This document shows, in pieces, positions 25,697 through 33,278 of a stretch of DNA of 64,000 nucleotides. Source of the DNA: Solibacillus sp. FSL R7-0682 (GTDB lineage: Bacteria; Bacillota; Bacilli; Bacillales_A; Planococcaceae); the NCBI RefSeq assembly GCF_038005985.1, contig NZ_JBBOUI010000001.1, positions 2,004,001 to 2,068,000 on the forward strand, written 5' to 3'. Both the position numbers and the translations under genes were made by a program. Every line of letters begins with the position of its first letter. Positions within the stretch are counted from its first letter, which is position 1. The notes under the pieces are model-generated. The model had not been told where the DNA came from and did not search any database. It was given only the letters and a program-made list of their open reading frames with translations.

Positions 25697-26275
25697 TCAA
25701 CGTATATTTGTGCTATTAAATGACTCATAAGAAAGTCTTCGAACAGAGTGTAAACGGTTCTCTTCAATAGTTACTTTATGTACATCAGGCATTTTCAATT
25801 CATTCCAAAACGATAAGTCATAGCTTGCATCATAGTAATTTAAAATCAGGGTAAATATATTGCCATGGGTACCAATAATGATTGCTTCATCTTGGTGTTT
25901 CTCCGTTAATTGTGTGATTATCGGCAAAACCCGTGACTGTGCAGCATTATTGGATTCTCCACCAGGTAAAGCAAAGTTTGGATCTTGCCATACAGAATGG
26001 ATGGCTAGTTGAAAATCGGCTACAGGTGTAGCAGATAGTTGGCGTTCGTTTAATGCTTCGAATTGCTGTATCGTCATCCCTTTATTTTGGGCAATTGGCT
26101 CGATTGTTTCGACTGCCCGTAAATAACGGCTTGCATACATTGCTGTAATGTCCAACTTTTTAAACAAATGGACTAATTTTGCGGATTCTTGACGCCCACT
26201 TTCCGATAATGTCCGATTGTACTCATCTGGTGTATACATAGAATGGGCGTGGCGGATAAAATAAATGATGGTCAT
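25697..26275 (-). CDS. Histidine phosphatase family protein
   Basis: The 192-residue protein belongs to the phosphoglycerate-mutase-like superfamily. FIRHAHS carries the phospho-acceptor His (His9); second-site residues are ASRYLRAVETIEPI (Arg) and GTHGNI (His), and an acidic LNERQL stretch precedes PGGES. The substrate is not predictable. It starts 14 bases after the M23 peptidase stop, with AAGGAG inside the gap, so the two form an operon. Confidence 0.82.
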   Translation of the reverse strand: MTIIYFIRHAHSMYTPDEYNRTLSESGRQESAKLVHLFKKLDITAMYASRYLRAVETIEPIAQNKGMTIQQFEALNERQLSATPVADFQLAIHSVWQDPNFALPGGESNNAAQSRVLPIITQLTEKHQDEAIIIGTHGNIFTLILNYYDASYDLSFWNELKMPDVHKVTIEENRLHSVRRLSYESFNSTNIR

Positions 26276-26289
26276 TGGAAGTGCTCCTT

Positions 26290-27159
26290 TTACTTCAATA
26301 GTAGCGGCTGTATTTTATCTCCTTGAACTGGCTCATGCCCTTGCTGAAATTGAATACGAATGCTTTTTGCTTGTGCCAGTTGTGGGGAATCCATTACTTG
26401 AAAATGAATATGTGCTTCAGAAGAGTTTCCCGAATTTCCGCAACGGCCAATGATTTGTCCAACATTTACGAAATCTCCAGTTTTCACACAGATAGAATGC
26501 TGCTTGAGATGGGCAATCATACTATATTCTTCATGTTCATGGGCAATGACAACATAATTTCCTGCAGCATTTTCTTCATCCATTTCTCCTGGTACATTAT
26601 CGAGTAAATCATTTACTACAGTTACTATTTGACCAGAACATGGTGCGATAACATCCGCGCCGAATGCATAATAGTTTTCATTTCGTAAAGGATTGTGTTG
26701 ATACGTTGAGCCATCCTTTACTCTTACTAAATCATAGGCATAACGCATATGTTCGTATGCATAGTGATAATTATAAAATTCGTTTGTGCCACCCCAAAAC
26801 ACAACCCATTCATCACAAATAGGCATACGATATTGATTTACCGTTAGTCGCTGATCACTTTCTGGATAAGTGACATATGGTTTTAAATAGAGGCCTTGTA
26901 TAATACCATCACGATCAAAAGCTACAACAATGACCTTTCTTTTTTCATTATCAAGAAATATATATTGTTCGAGCTGTTGAAATTCATTTTGAAAGGCCAA
27001 TTCGTAATGCTGAACATCTACATTAAATGCAATGTTCATTTCTGCAAACTGATCAAATGTTACGAGTTGTTGAAGCTCCTGAGAAAATGCTTTATAAACT
27101 GCAAGAAACTCCTGTGTTAACAATTTTTCTGCAACCATTTCCTTCTGTATTAATTTCAT
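26290..27159 (-). CDS. M23-family metallopeptidase-like protein
   Basis: A 289-residue protein. The C-terminal half is a LytM/M23 domain: the first ligand region reads EHMRYAYDLV (usual QRYAYDLV; His replaced or shifted), followed by GADVIAPCSGQIVTV, GNYVVIAHEHEEYSMIAHLK, GQIIGRCGNSGNSSEAHIHF. The H-x-H pair and Asp are present. The N-terminal part (about 1-120) is a DUF3887/NTF2-like domain. No signal peptide is seen, unusual for a wall hydrolase; some relatives act inside the cell. ATG 27159 follows AGGAGG. Confidence 0.78.
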   Translation of the reverse strand: MKLIQKEMVAEKLLTQEFLAVYKAFSQELQQLVTFDQFAEMNIAFNVDVQHYELAFQNEFQQLEQYIFLDNEKRKVIVVAFDRDGIIQGLYLKPYVTYPESDQRLTVNQYRMPICDEWVVFWGGTNEFYNYHYAYEHMRYAYDLVRVKDGSTYQHNPLRNENYYAFGADVIAPCSGQIVTVVNDLLDNVPGEMDEENAAGNYVVIAHEHEEYSMIAHLKQHSICVKTGDFVNVGQIIGRCGNSGNSSEAHIHFQVMDSPQLAQAKSIRIQFQQGHEPVQGDKIQPLLLK

Positions 27160-27255
27160 TACAAACCTCCTAGAATACTTGATAGTGTGTTATACGATTA
27201 TATTGACTTATAAGTTTCGTGAATACTAAGAATAATTTGATTATGGGGGATTATT

Positions 27256-27653
27256 ATGAAAAGAATATTAAGTATATTTCTTATAATAGTATTTGTTGCA
27301 GGATGTGAAGCTCCAATTAATGAAGCGCATCAAAGGTTGTTAACGGAATATGGCTGGACTGTTAAACAACTGAAAGAAGAGAAACAATTTACTTTAGAAA
27401 CACCAGAGGAACTATTAGCTAATTTTGAAGCGAGTGGTGTTGATTTTCTTCGTAATTATCAGGGACAACAGGTGACACAATTTCATTATGAATTAAAAGA
27501 GAAGGACATAGACAAGAAAAATATACAAGTATTTGTTGTGGAAAAAAAGGAGAAGTTATAGGAGGATATATCATTTTACAGAGCTGGGACCCAGGTGTAT
27601 TTAAGCTTTCGAATAAGGACAAACTTGTCGATGGGAAATATGTTTTACCGTAA
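27256..27653 (+). pseudogene. Lipoprotein (DUF4830-like), frameshifted near the 3' end
   Basis: The first 101 codons give a lipoprotein: MKRILSIFLIIVFVAGC with Cys17, then NEAHQRLLTEYGWTVKQL. The frame stops at 27559-27561. In another frame the sequence continues from the run of seven A (27542-27548) as GEVIGGYIILQSWDPGVFKL then SNKDKLVDGKYVLP-stop (27651-27653), which is the expected C-terminus for this family. One A missing from the run explains the break. Without it the protein would have about 132 residues. The short product may still be made. Confidence 0.75.
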
Positions 27654-27725
27654 CTCATGTAGCCCTAGCAGTAATTGAAATGATTATTTCACTTAATATC
27701 CTTAAAATTACATGTTTTGATACGA

Positions 27726-27754
27726 TTGACTATCGTAATCCTACATTCTATAAT
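27726..27754 (+). promoter_or_regulatory. Promoter of the ABC-F leader transcript
   Basis: TTGACT (27726-27731), 17 bases, TATAAT (27749-27754). This is a near-consensus vegetative promoter, placing the start near 27761, just ahead of the leader-peptide ribosome site GGAGG (27772-27776). Confidence 0.8.
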
Positions 27755-27785
27755 GAAACTCAATAAATCATGGAGGAAAAACTAT

Positions 27786-27806
27786 ATGTGGCTATTATTC
27801 ATGTAA
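27786..27806 (+). CDS. Leader peptide MWLLFM upstream of ABC-F gene
   Basis: A six-codon open frame ATG TGG CTA TTA TTC ATG TAA has a strong GGAGG site 9 bases ahead. The peptide MWLLFM is very like MYLIFM, the leader that stalls ribosomes in response to macrolides and controls msrD. Its stop codon abuts the first arm of a hairpin. Together with the promoter and alternative hairpins this points to antibiotic-induced attenuation of the ABC-F gene. The stalling activity is an inference. Confidence 0.7.
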   Translation: MWLLFM

Positions 27807-27871
27807 TTGATACGAGTGTTAAATATCACTCGTATCGATCATTGCTATCGATACGAAATAAACAATTTCGG
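27806..27871 (+). promoter_or_regulatory. Attenuator with mutually exclusive hairpins before ABC-F gene
   Basis: Arm 1 (27806-27818) pairs with arm 2 (27827-27839): GATACGAGTG/CACTCGTATC extended by three more pairs including one G-U, 13 bp. Arm 2 also pairs with arm 3: CGTATCGAT (27831-27839) with ATCGATACG (27847-27855), 9 bp and perfect. A small CGAAAT/ATTTCG hairpin reaches the ABC-F ribosome site. Arm 1 begins at the leader stop codon, so a ribosome stalled there would block 1:2 and favour 2:3. No T-run follows either hairpin, so translational or Rho-linked control is as likely as intrinsic termination. Confidence 0.7.
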
Positions 27872-27881
27872 AGGTAGCAAC

Positions 27882-29339
27882 ATGGAAAAAATTTGTTATG
27901 AGTTACAACAACTATCAGTAGAATATTTAGATAAAGAAGTACTGTCAATTGAGCAATTACAAATACATCAGTTTGATCGTATTGGGATCGTTGGAAAAAA
28001 TGGCGCAGGAAAAAGTACGCTATTAAAGCTATTAGCAGGAGAGATAGAGCCGACTCGTGGAACGATTCACCGCTATGTAAATGCGGGTACATTTCAACAA
28101 ATCGAGTGGGATGAACAGGCGGAGGCCGATGCTACATTACTGGCAAAGCTTCATGTCCCGCACGGTCAGCAAGTTATGAGTGGGGGAGAACGTACGAGGC
28201 AAAAGCTCGCTCAATTATTTTCTCATTATTATGAGGCGCTATTAATTGATGAACCAACGACTCATTTAGACCAAACAGGTATTCACTATATAAAAGAAGA
28301 ATTGACCTATTATTACGGTGCGCTCGTGCTTATCAGTCATGATCGTGCTCTACTTGACCATCTTGTAACGACCATTTGGGAAGTTGAGGACGGGAAGGTG
28401 CGTGTATACACGGGAAACTATTCGGCCTATATGGATCAAAAGGCATTAGAGCGAAGTCAGCAGGAGCAAGCTTACGAGCATTATACAAAAGAAAAAATAC
28501 GCTTAGAAAAAGCTGCAAGTGAGAAGATGAAAATGGCTGAAAAGGTGGCGCAAGCAGGCAGGCTATCCAAGCGTGAAGCGAATGCAAAACCAAATAAAGC
28601 TAATATGACGAAATCTAAGGGAACAAGTCAGAAGTCATTGCAACGTGTTGCGAAAAGCATGGAACAACGCATAGAACGGTTACCGGTTATTGAAAAGGTG
28701 AAAGTTACAAAGCCAATCCAATTTAGAAAGGCTAAAGCACTTGAGCTACACAATAAGTTTCCAATAATGGCAACCCAATTTTGCTTGCGGGTGGAGAGGA
28801 AAGTCCTATTAAATCAAGTAAGCTTCCAATTTCCCCTTGGAGAAAAAATAGCAATTACTGGGGACAACGGTGTAGGGAAAAGCATGTTCCTTCAACAAAT
28901 TGCTTCTAAAGCTGAGGATTTCACGATATCTCCAAAAGTAAAGATTGGTTATTTCCAGCAAAAAAGCTATGAATTTAGTAAGGATGAAACATTACTAGAT
29001 TTTTTAAAAAATCGTTCAGACGATAATGAAGGGATGCTCCGAACTGTGCTGCATGCGATGCAATTTACAGGGACGGATTTAAATAAAAGTGTACATGTCT
29101 TAAGCGGTGGAGAAGCAATGCGTTTGCAACTATGCCAATTGTTTTTAGGTGCCTATAATGTACTAATACTTGATGAACCAACGAACTTTTTAGATATCGA
29201 GGCAATCCAAGCATTAGAAAGCTTTATGAAAGCATACGAGGGGACCATTCTTTTTGTTTCCCATGATCGTTCCTTCATTGACAACGTAGCGGATTGTGTG
29301 TATGAAATAAAGAATCAAACATTAAGTAAAATGAAATAA
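27882..29339 (+). CDS. Msr-like ABC-F ribosomal protection protein
   Basis: The 485-residue protein has two ATPase domains and no TM helix: Walker A GKNGAGKS (38-45) and GDNGVGKS, signatures MSGGERTR and LSGGEAMR, Walker B ALLIDEPTTHLD and VLILDEPTNFLD, joined by a long charged linker (about 185-270) that would reach the ribosomal exit-site antibiotic pocket. Segments such as YYYGALVLISHDRALLDHL and VYTGNYSAYMDQ resemble MsrA/MsrD. Such proteins displace macrolides and related drugs from the ribosome. ATG 27882 has GGAGG at 27870-27874. A leader peptide and attenuator precede it. Confidence 0.85.
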   Translation: MEKICYELQQLSVEYLDKEVLSIEQLQIHQFDRIGIVGKNGAGKSTLLKLLAGEIEPTRGTIHRYVNAGTFQQIEWDEQAEADATLLAKLHVPHGQQVMSGGERTRQKLAQLFSHYYEALLIDEPTTHLDQTGIHYIKEELTYYYGALVLISHDRALLDHLVTTIWEVEDGKVRVYTGNYSAYMDQKALERSQQEQAYEHYTKEKIRLEKAASEKMKMAEKVAQAGRLSKREANAKPNKANMTKSKGTSQKSLQRVAKSMEQRIERLPVIEKVKVTKPIQFRKAKALELHNKFPIMATQFCLRVERKVLLNQVSFQFPLGEKIAITGDNGVGKSMFLQQIASKAEDFTISPKVKIGYFQQKSYEFSKDETLLDFLKNRSDDNEGMLRTVLHAMQFTGTDLNKSVHVLSGGEAMRLQLCQLFLGAYNVLILDEPTNFLDIEAIQALESFMKAYEGTILFVSHDRSFIDNVADCVYEIKNQTLSKMK

Positions 29340-29350
29340 CCTAACATAGT

Positions 29351-29398
29351 AAAAATAGCTATACAACCAACAAGATAAGGTTGTATAGCTATTTTTTT
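29351..29398 (+). terminator. Strong terminator after ABC-F gene
   Basis: AAAAATAGCTATACAACC pairs perfectly with GGTTGTATAGCTATTTTT (18 bp) around a 10-base loop, followed by a T-run. Confidence 0.9.
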
Positions 29399-29500
29399 AC
29401 AGTTTCTCTATTAGGTGAAAAATGAGATCGTAAAAATGAAATTGAATTAAATTTCTGATACATATTCATCACCTCATATTATTCATACGGTGGATTCCCC

Positions 29501-30271
29501 TTATTTAAGAATGCCATAATGCTGTAACGCATACAGTATGCCATCTTCGTCCGAGCTTTTTGTAATAAAGTCAGCACACTGCTTTAACTTATCGTTTGCA
29601 TTCCCCATAGCAATCCCAATATCTACAATTTCTAGCATATCAAGATCATTTTCGCCATCTCCAAAAGCAATCGCTTCCTCTTTAGTATACTGGAAATATT
29701 CGAGTACCTTTAATATAGCAATGGATTTTGATACATCTTGTTCCAATACATTTACGATAAATGGATGCCAGCGCTTAAAAGTTAGAGATGGAAACTGTTT
29801 TTCATATTTTTTGACCATTGTCCTATTAGCAAAAAGACAAAGTAAATAAGTTTCACAATCGTTTATCCTAAGCTCGGGGTAATCAGTTAACGATAATGTC
29901 TCACTTAATGCTTTTAAAATATTCGGGTGCCTAATTTCATTAATGTGTAGGCTTTCCGAGTAGAATGTAAGCGCATTTTTTTGGATAGAGGCATAATTCG
30001 ATACATCTTTCATAATTGAATAATTAAACGGTATTTTATGTATTACTTCATTTTTATGTTTGACATAGGCTCCATTGGCAGTAATAAAAGTATCTATACC
30101 TAATTGAGCGATGTCATTACACATCGCGTATGGTCTGCCAGTCGCAGCAACGACATGATAACCTTTTTTAATTAATTGTTGAATAGCCATTTTCGTACTT
30201 TCTGTAATTGAACCATCTAAATAGCTTGTAAGCGTACCATCTACATCGAAAAAGATTATTTTGTGTTTCAT
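29501..30271 (-). CDS. Cof-type HAD-superfamily phosphatase
   Basis: A 256-residue HAD hydrolase of class IIB. Motif I is FFDVDGTLTS (nucleophile Asp9), motif II AATGRPY, and motifs III/IV are KSIAILKVLEYF with AFGDGENDLDMLEIV and GIAMGNAND. The C2B cap lies between. These enzymes remove phosphate from sugar phosphates, FMN or PLP; the substrate is unknown. ATG 30271 follows AAAGGAG. Transcribed alone, divergent from the DinB-like gene. Confidence 0.88.
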   Translation of the reverse strand: MKHKIIFFDVDGTLTSYLDGSITESTKMAIQQLIKKGYHVVAATGRPYAMCNDIAQLGIDTFITANGAYVKHKNEVIHKIPFNYSIMKDVSNYASIQKNALTFYSESLHINEIRHPNILKALSETLSLTDYPELRINDCETYLLCLFANRTMVKKYEKQFPSLTFKRWHPFIVNVLEQDVSKSIAILKVLEYFQYTKEEAIAFGDGENDLDMLEIVDIGIAMGNANDKLKQCADFITKSSDEDGILYALQHYGILK

Positions 30272-30333
30272 CTATACACTCCTTTATTATTAAATTATAC
30301 AATAAAATGGAAAAAGGGATAGGGGAGTAGAAA

Positions 30334-30798
30334 ATGGAATTATTTCACTATAATTGGCAAGTTCGTGATGAATGGTTTGTGTGGTGTAAAGAAATCGAAG
30401 AGGCTGAATGGACAAAGGAAAGAATTGGTGGCATGAAAAGCTTCAAGGAAACACTACTACATATAATTGATGCGGAGCTTACTTGGGTAAATTACGCACG
30501 AGATACAAAAGTTATATATAATAACAGGGAAAGCTTGAAGATGCTTGAAGACATTCGAGGGTATTCGGAATTTGTGAAAATACATACGAAAGAGCTTCTG
30601 GACCAATTACCAAATGACCCTGCACAACATCAGGTGAAGATTACAACACGAAACGGTAAGGTTGTTAGCTTTTCATTGACAAAAATTCTTCAACACATCG
30701 TAACCCATGAAATTCACCATATTGGTCAGCTCTCGGTTTGGGCAAGAGAATTAGGAAAGCAACCCGTCAACTGTGATTTAATTATTCGGACGTTATAG
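30334..30798 (+). CDS. DinB-family protein
   Basis: A 154-residue four-helix bundle with the three histidines of the DinB metal site: LLHIIDAELTWV (about His48) and THEIHHIGQL (about His130 and His134). It starts MELFHYNWQVRDEWFVWC, the typical opening of the DinB subfamily near B. subtilis YizA/DinB. Activity unknown; some relatives use bacillithiol. ATG 30334 follows AGGGGAG. Confidence 0.85.
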   Translation: MELFHYNWQVRDEWFVWCKEIEEAEWTKERIGGMKSFKETLLHIIDAELTWVNYARDTKVIYNNRESLKMLEDIRGYSEFVKIHTKELLDQLPNDPAQHQVKITTRNGKVVSFSLTKILQHIVTHEIHHIGQLSVWARELGKQPVNCDLIIRTL

Positions 30799-30825
30799 AA
30801 TGCGTCACAACGGCTTTATACTCAG

Positions 30826-30866
30826 AAAAAATAAAAACAAGGTATGCTCAACTTATGCAAGCATAC
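30826..30866 (-). terminator. Terminator overlapping the stop of the 30853 gene
   Basis: On the minus strand GTATGCT pairs with AGCATAC around an 11-base loop, followed by CTTGTTTTTATTTTTT. The stop codon of the 101-residue gene lies in the loop. Confidence 0.7.
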
Positions 30867-31158
30867 TCTTATTTTCATTATGCGGATGATACGAAGTAGA
30901 CAATGAAGATGTTTGAGAATACAATTTGTTATAACAATTTATAATATTATGGATCCACTGATTTGCTTTTTCAAGAGATCTGAATTGGAATTTCGCAATT
31001 TGTTCTGGCATATTTTTATTTGTGCTTTGGAATAGGACAATTTCCAAATTGCGTTTATCAAATAAAATGGCCACAAAATTTTCTTCGATCTCGCCACTAT
31101 ATAAATCAATTTCAAAGGCTGAGTTATATGATGGTACTCTTTGTAATAGATTTTTCAT
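30853..31158 (-). CDS. Hypothetical protein
   Basis: A 101-residue soluble protein: MKNLLQRVPSYNSAFEIDLY, EENFVAILFDKRNLEIVLF, then FRSLEKANQWIHNIINCYNK and a polar tail. No TM helix or signal peptide. No family recognised. Support comes from ATG 31158 behind AAAAGGAG and a good terminator at its end. Confidence 0.6.
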   Translation of the reverse strand: MKNLLQRVPSYNSAFEIDLYSGEIEENFVAILFDKRNLEIVLFQSTNKNMPEQIAKFQFRSLEKANQWIHNIINCYNKLYSQTSSLSTSYHPHNENKSMLA

Positions 31159-31292
31159 TAAATCACTCCTTTTAAAAATGTCAATAATCTATTTAAAGTA
31201 GTAGCTTTTTTAAAGTTCACTTATTATTGTAAAAAACATTCAATTGCTAGAGAGCTATTTAGTCTATAGGCAAATATTTCACAAAACTTCTA

Positions 31293-31329
31293 AAACAGGG
31301 TATGCTTGCCGGAAAAGCTTACCCTGTTT
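31293..31329 (-). terminator. Terminator after small Cys-rich frame
   Basis: AACAGGGTA-AGCTT pairs with AAGC-A-TACCCTGTT (one mismatch), directly after the stop codon of the minus-strand frame at 31329, then GTTTTAG. It marks this small frame as a transcription unit. Confidence 0.7.
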
Positions 31330-31534
31330 CATTCATTATATCTTTTAGTAATCATACGTTTGAAAAAATCGGAATACCTTTCAGACACGAATCTAGCTGC
31401 ATTGCTAAATGAAACTTGCGGACAACTGCAACTACAATTCATTTTTACTTGTTTTGATTTAAAAAAAGTACCTTTACCTATAATCCAAGCATCTATTGAT
31501 TGAACATCTCGATTGATCGTTTTTCCATCACACC
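31329..31534 (-). CDS. Small Cys-containing protein, start unclear (possible frameshift)
   Basis: The frame ends with SIDAWIIGKGTFFKSKQVKM, then NCSCSCPQVSFSNAARFVSE and RYSDFFKRMITKRYNE-stop, directly before a terminator. The frame itself extends upstream to ATG 31556, which has no good ribosome site. A strong GGAGGGAGGGG instead precedes ATG 31528 in another frame (MEKRSIEMFNQ-stop). A one-base shift near 31495-31510 would join MEKRSIEMFNQ to SIDAWIIG. CSCSC could bind a metal. No family recognised. Confidence 0.35.
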
Positions 31535-31741
31535 CCTCCCTCCGTAAATTTAGCATAATGTATTTTCCATTTATTTCATCAAGTTAGTTATATATGAATA
31601 TTTTTATGGAGGGTATTTATGCTTAACATTCAGACATTTATATTTAATCGAAACACCTCATCCTTTGAAAACTTACATCACTCTACTTATTTACATAATG
31701 TTGCCCTTGAATTTAATAAGGAATACTTGCACGATTTTAAA

Positions 31742-31769
31742 ATAAAAAAAACCGCTTTAGCGCGGTTTA
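31742..31769 (-). terminator. Terminator after zinc-dependent phospholipase C-like gene
   Basis: On the minus strand AAACCGC-GCTAAA-GCGGTTT is followed by TTTTTATTTT, shortly after the stop codon at 31781. The region 31557-31741 otherwise shows only a short frame judged not real. Confidence 0.75.
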
Positions 31770-31780
31770 GTCCAGAATAC

Positions 31781-32398
31781 TTATGTTGTTTTAACATGGA
31801 TTTGCTCTAGCAAATACACGCTTTTTTCGATAGATGTTTCAATGTATCCAATGATTTGATCCATTGAAAAGACATGTAAATCCTTTTCAATATTTGCTGG
31901 ATCATCCTTCATGTCCCCAAGCACATAAGAGATAAAGGAAGTTACATCACTAGTATGTACCTCTTCTAAGTCCATCATTGAAGTGGGCATGTTCAAGTAT
32001 TTTTCTAATTCCTCTTTTAATCCGTAATGGTATAACAATTTACTATTTAATAATCGAAAATCATTATGGTAAAGGGGATGGAGTGCTGCATTTTGTTCCA
32101 TTCGATTTTTTAACCAAGGCACAAAAAAACCAGTTAGCCATAAATCATCTGCAATTAAATGGGCGAAATAGCCTTGTATATATGGATGGCGTTTATGCTG
32201 TTTATATTTTTCTAGAAACCCTTCATAGTCAATGGTTCTAGAATAGGATTGTAGGCTTCCTTTGTAAAAGTGAGATGCATCCTTATTGGAGCAAGCATCA
32301 GCAGCAATGCCACCAATAAGAAATGAACTTTTATCCTCAATATTTAATCGATCTGCTACCTTTTTTGCAATAATACTATGCATGATTCTTGATCCCAT
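31781..32398 (-). CDS. Zinc-dependent phospholipase C-like hydrolase
   Basis: The 205-residue protein opens MGSRIMHSIIAKKVADRLNI and has SSFLIGGIAADAC, ASHFY and YFAHLIADDLWL. These scattered His/Asp pairs match the alpha-helical S1/P1-type or bacterial zinc phospholipase C fold (H...GxxAPD...HF...GxxxH...D). No signal peptide, so it acts in the cytosol. Substrate unknown. ATG 32398 follows GAGAGGAG with spacing slightly short. Confidence 0.7.
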   Translation of the reverse strand: MGSRIMHSIIAKKVADRLNIEDKSSFLIGGIAADACSNKDASHFYKGSLQSYSRTIDYEGFLEKYKQHKRHPYIQGYFAHLIADDLWLTGFFVPWLKNRMEQNAALHPLYHNDFRLLNSKLLYHYGLKEELEKYLNMPTSMMDLEEVHTSDVTSFISYVLGDMKDDPANIEKDLHVFSMDQIIGYIETSIEKSVYLLEQIHVKTT

Positions 32399-32567
32399 AG
32401 TTAACTCCTCTCGACAAAATCTTTCTAATATTATTATTGTTCTATATTATATTTCGTATAATTGAATAAATTCCTTCTTCTATTTAAAATGATTTTCTTG
32501 CTTACAAGAAGGTAAATTAAATCTTCATAGCGAATGCATTAAGTATTTCAGACTATAGGGGGATTTT

Positions 32568-32975
32568 ATGAGCGCAAAACTATTACGAGTTGGTACAACG
32601 TACATTCCAGTAACAAATGTGAAGCTTTCGTCTGAGTGGTATGTTCATCATTTAGAAGCTGAGTTAAATTATATGGATGAAGACAAGGCGATTTTGAATC
32701 TTGCGAATCAAAGCATATTCCTCGTTCAAGCAGCGGAAAATCAAAGTGCAAATTTCACAGATCGTTATGGTGTAGAACGTTTTTCGTTAACATTTGAGGT
32801 GAACGGAATTGAAGCATTAGAAACGTTGCATAGCAATTTTATTGCAAAAGGGATGCAAGTAGGTGAGATTGAAAACCGCGGGCATGCAGGAAAGAATTTT
32901 GTCTTCTTTGATATAGATGGCAATAGCTTTGATGTATGGAGTGAGCTAAGTCCAATTTTTAAAGAAAAGTTTTGA
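32568..32975 (+). CDS. VOC-family (glyoxalase/bleomycin resistance-like) protein
   Basis: A 135-residue protein with two beta-alpha-beta-beta-beta units: TYIPVTNVKLSSEWYVHHLE at the start and FFDIDGNSFDVWSE at the end. Members bind metals and act as glyoxalases, dioxygenases or drug-binding proteins. The usual first-strand His is replaced, so the metal site may differ. ATG follows AGGGGG. Confidence 0.82.
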   Translation: MSAKLLRVGTTYIPVTNVKLSSEWYVHHLEAELNYMDEDKAILNLANQSIFLVQAAENQSANFTDRYGVERFSLTFEVNGIEALETLHSNFIAKGMQVGEIENRGHAGKNFVFFDIDGNSFDVWSELSPIFKEKF

Positions 32976-32999
32976 TATCACAATGAATAAGCATAGCCG

Positions 33000-33190
33000 A
33001 ACAATACGTGGCGGGTTTTTCACAACTATTCCAATGTACAATCAGCACGTCAACAACTTTCATAGTCGCCTAAAATGCTGGATTGATCGTTTATAAGGTG
33101 TAGAAACTCGAACATTTGATAAACGTGTAATGCCTTTTATGTATAGCATTACGGATCAAGATGTAGCAGGGGAACTGCCATTACTATAGT
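33000..33190 (+). mobile_element. Remnant of an IS1595-like transposase
   Basis: The plus strand reads TIPMYNQHVNNFHSRLKCWI then DRL-stop-GVETRTFDKRV. The core NxxHSRLKxWIDRxxGV is the C-terminal signature of IS1595-type DDE transposases, as I recall it. About 35 codons remain with a stop inside. The frame then continues to RVMPFMYSITDQDVAGELPLL-stop, of unknown origin. The 303-base gap 32976-33278 contains nothing else except a hairpin. Confidence 0.45.
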
Positions 33191-33202
33191 AAACAGAATT
33201 TG

Positions 33203-33249
33203 TTATAACAGCACCGTAGAAAATACTTTCCGATACGGTGCTGTTATAA
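33203..33249. terminator. Perfect hairpin between remnant and APH-like gene
   Basis: TTATAACAGCACCGTA and TACGGTGCTGTTATAA form a 16-bp perfect stem with a 15-base loop. No T-run follows, but the position after the APH-like stop fits a transcription end. Confidence 0.65.
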
Positions 33250-33278
33250 ATAGGTTTATGTGATAGTCAGTATTTTTA

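Noticed and set aside
31619-31810. 63-codon plus-strand frame with a GGAGGG site
   Set aside because: It runs through the terminator of the convergent gene and into that gene; no resemblance to a family. Possibly the start of a lost gene, but not supported as expressed.
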